A stretch of DNA of 5,581 nucleotides from Angelakisella sp. (GTDB taxonomy: Bacteria > Bacillota > Clostridia > Oscillospirales > Ruminococcaceae). The notes beneath the pieces are model-generated. The model was given only the letters and a program-made list of their open reading frames with translations, was not told where the DNA came from and searched no databases. This document shows positions 5,493 to 5,581 of this stretch, one piece after another (position 1 is the stretch's first letter; every line of letters starts with the position of its first letter). Made by a program: the position numbers and the translations under genes. The stretch covers positions 1 to 5,581 of the forward strand of contig JAAWGY010000183.1 of NCBI GenBank assembly GCA_022795575.1, in the 5' to 3' direction.

Positions 5493-5581
5493 GGGTATTT
5501 TCCCGCCCTGCTGCGTTAAAAAATCTTGCAATACAGCAAGTATTCCTGCGATTTTTTGCCTTGCAGGACGAAAAAATACCC
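5493..5581. repeat. Long imperfect palindrome, probably a dispersed repeat, cut by window end
   Basis: GGGTATTTT (5493-5501) is complementary to AAAATACCC (5573-5581). Moving inward, CCTGC (5507-5511) pairs with GCAGG (5563-5567) and AAAAAATC (5518-5525) with GATTTTTT (5550-5557), with short mismatched stretches between. The centre can fold further, as CTTGC (5525-5529) with GCAAG (5536-5540). The whole forms an 89-base hairpin with no coding potential. It resembles a dispersed palindromic element that I recall from several Clostridia, though this was not searched. It may extend left to about 5449 and right beyond the window. It lies upstream of the recA control region rather than between promoter and gene. 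Confidence 0.65.

Noticed and set aside
5493..5581. Right-edge palindrome as a CRISPR repeat or transposon gene end
   Set aside because: There are no repeated units with spacers and no transposase sequence; a single large imperfect hairpin fits better.

Overview
The window is a GC-rich stretch of bacterial chromosome carrying five housekeeping genes, all on the minus strand. In transcription order (right to left) they are recA, a DUF177/YceD-family gene, rpmF (ribosomal protein L32), a DUF512 PDZ/radical-SAM gene, and der (EngA GTPase). The strong AGGAGG-type ribosome binding sites, the zinc-type L32 paired with DUF177, the DUF512 gene directly ahead of der, and the RecA sequence all point to Bacillota, class Clostridia. 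The GC richness suggests an Oscillospiraceae/Ruminococcaceae-type gut bacterium (Flavonifractor/Oscillibacter-like). That placement is inferred from gene content and style; no search was run.

Layout from the right end: 5493-5581 is a long imperfect palindrome cut by the window edge. Next come a candidate LexA (SOS) box at 5417-5430 and a promoter with a perfect TATAAT at 5379-5384, followed by recA (5332 to 4169). The recA/DUF177 gap holds two hairpins, then a perfect consensus promoter (TTGACA, 17-base spacer, TATAAT). It is followed by a roughly 100-base leader that contains a terminator-like hairpin with six T's. The DUF177 gene and rpmF form a tight operon that ends at a strong intrinsic terminator (3179-3202). 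A second structured leader of about 150 bases precedes the DUF512-der operon (3025 to 341), whose two genes are 51 bases apart. Downstream of der lies a 340-base gene-free stretch. It holds a cluster of stem-loops resembling a dispersed repeat of gut Clostridia, a probable der terminator (175-211), and a GC-rich hairpin at the left edge.

Functionally, der, rpmF and probably the DUF177 gene serve the large ribosomal subunit: Der in 50S maturation, L32 as a structural protein, DUF177 by its conserved pairing with rpmF. RecA serves homologous recombination and the SOS response. The DUF512 protein has no established role known to me, but it shares a transcription unit with der. No defence system, mobile gene, CRISPR array or RNA gene is visible. 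The points worth a second look are in the non-coding DNA: the right-edge palindrome, the der-proximal repeat, the two structured leaders and the candidate SOS box.
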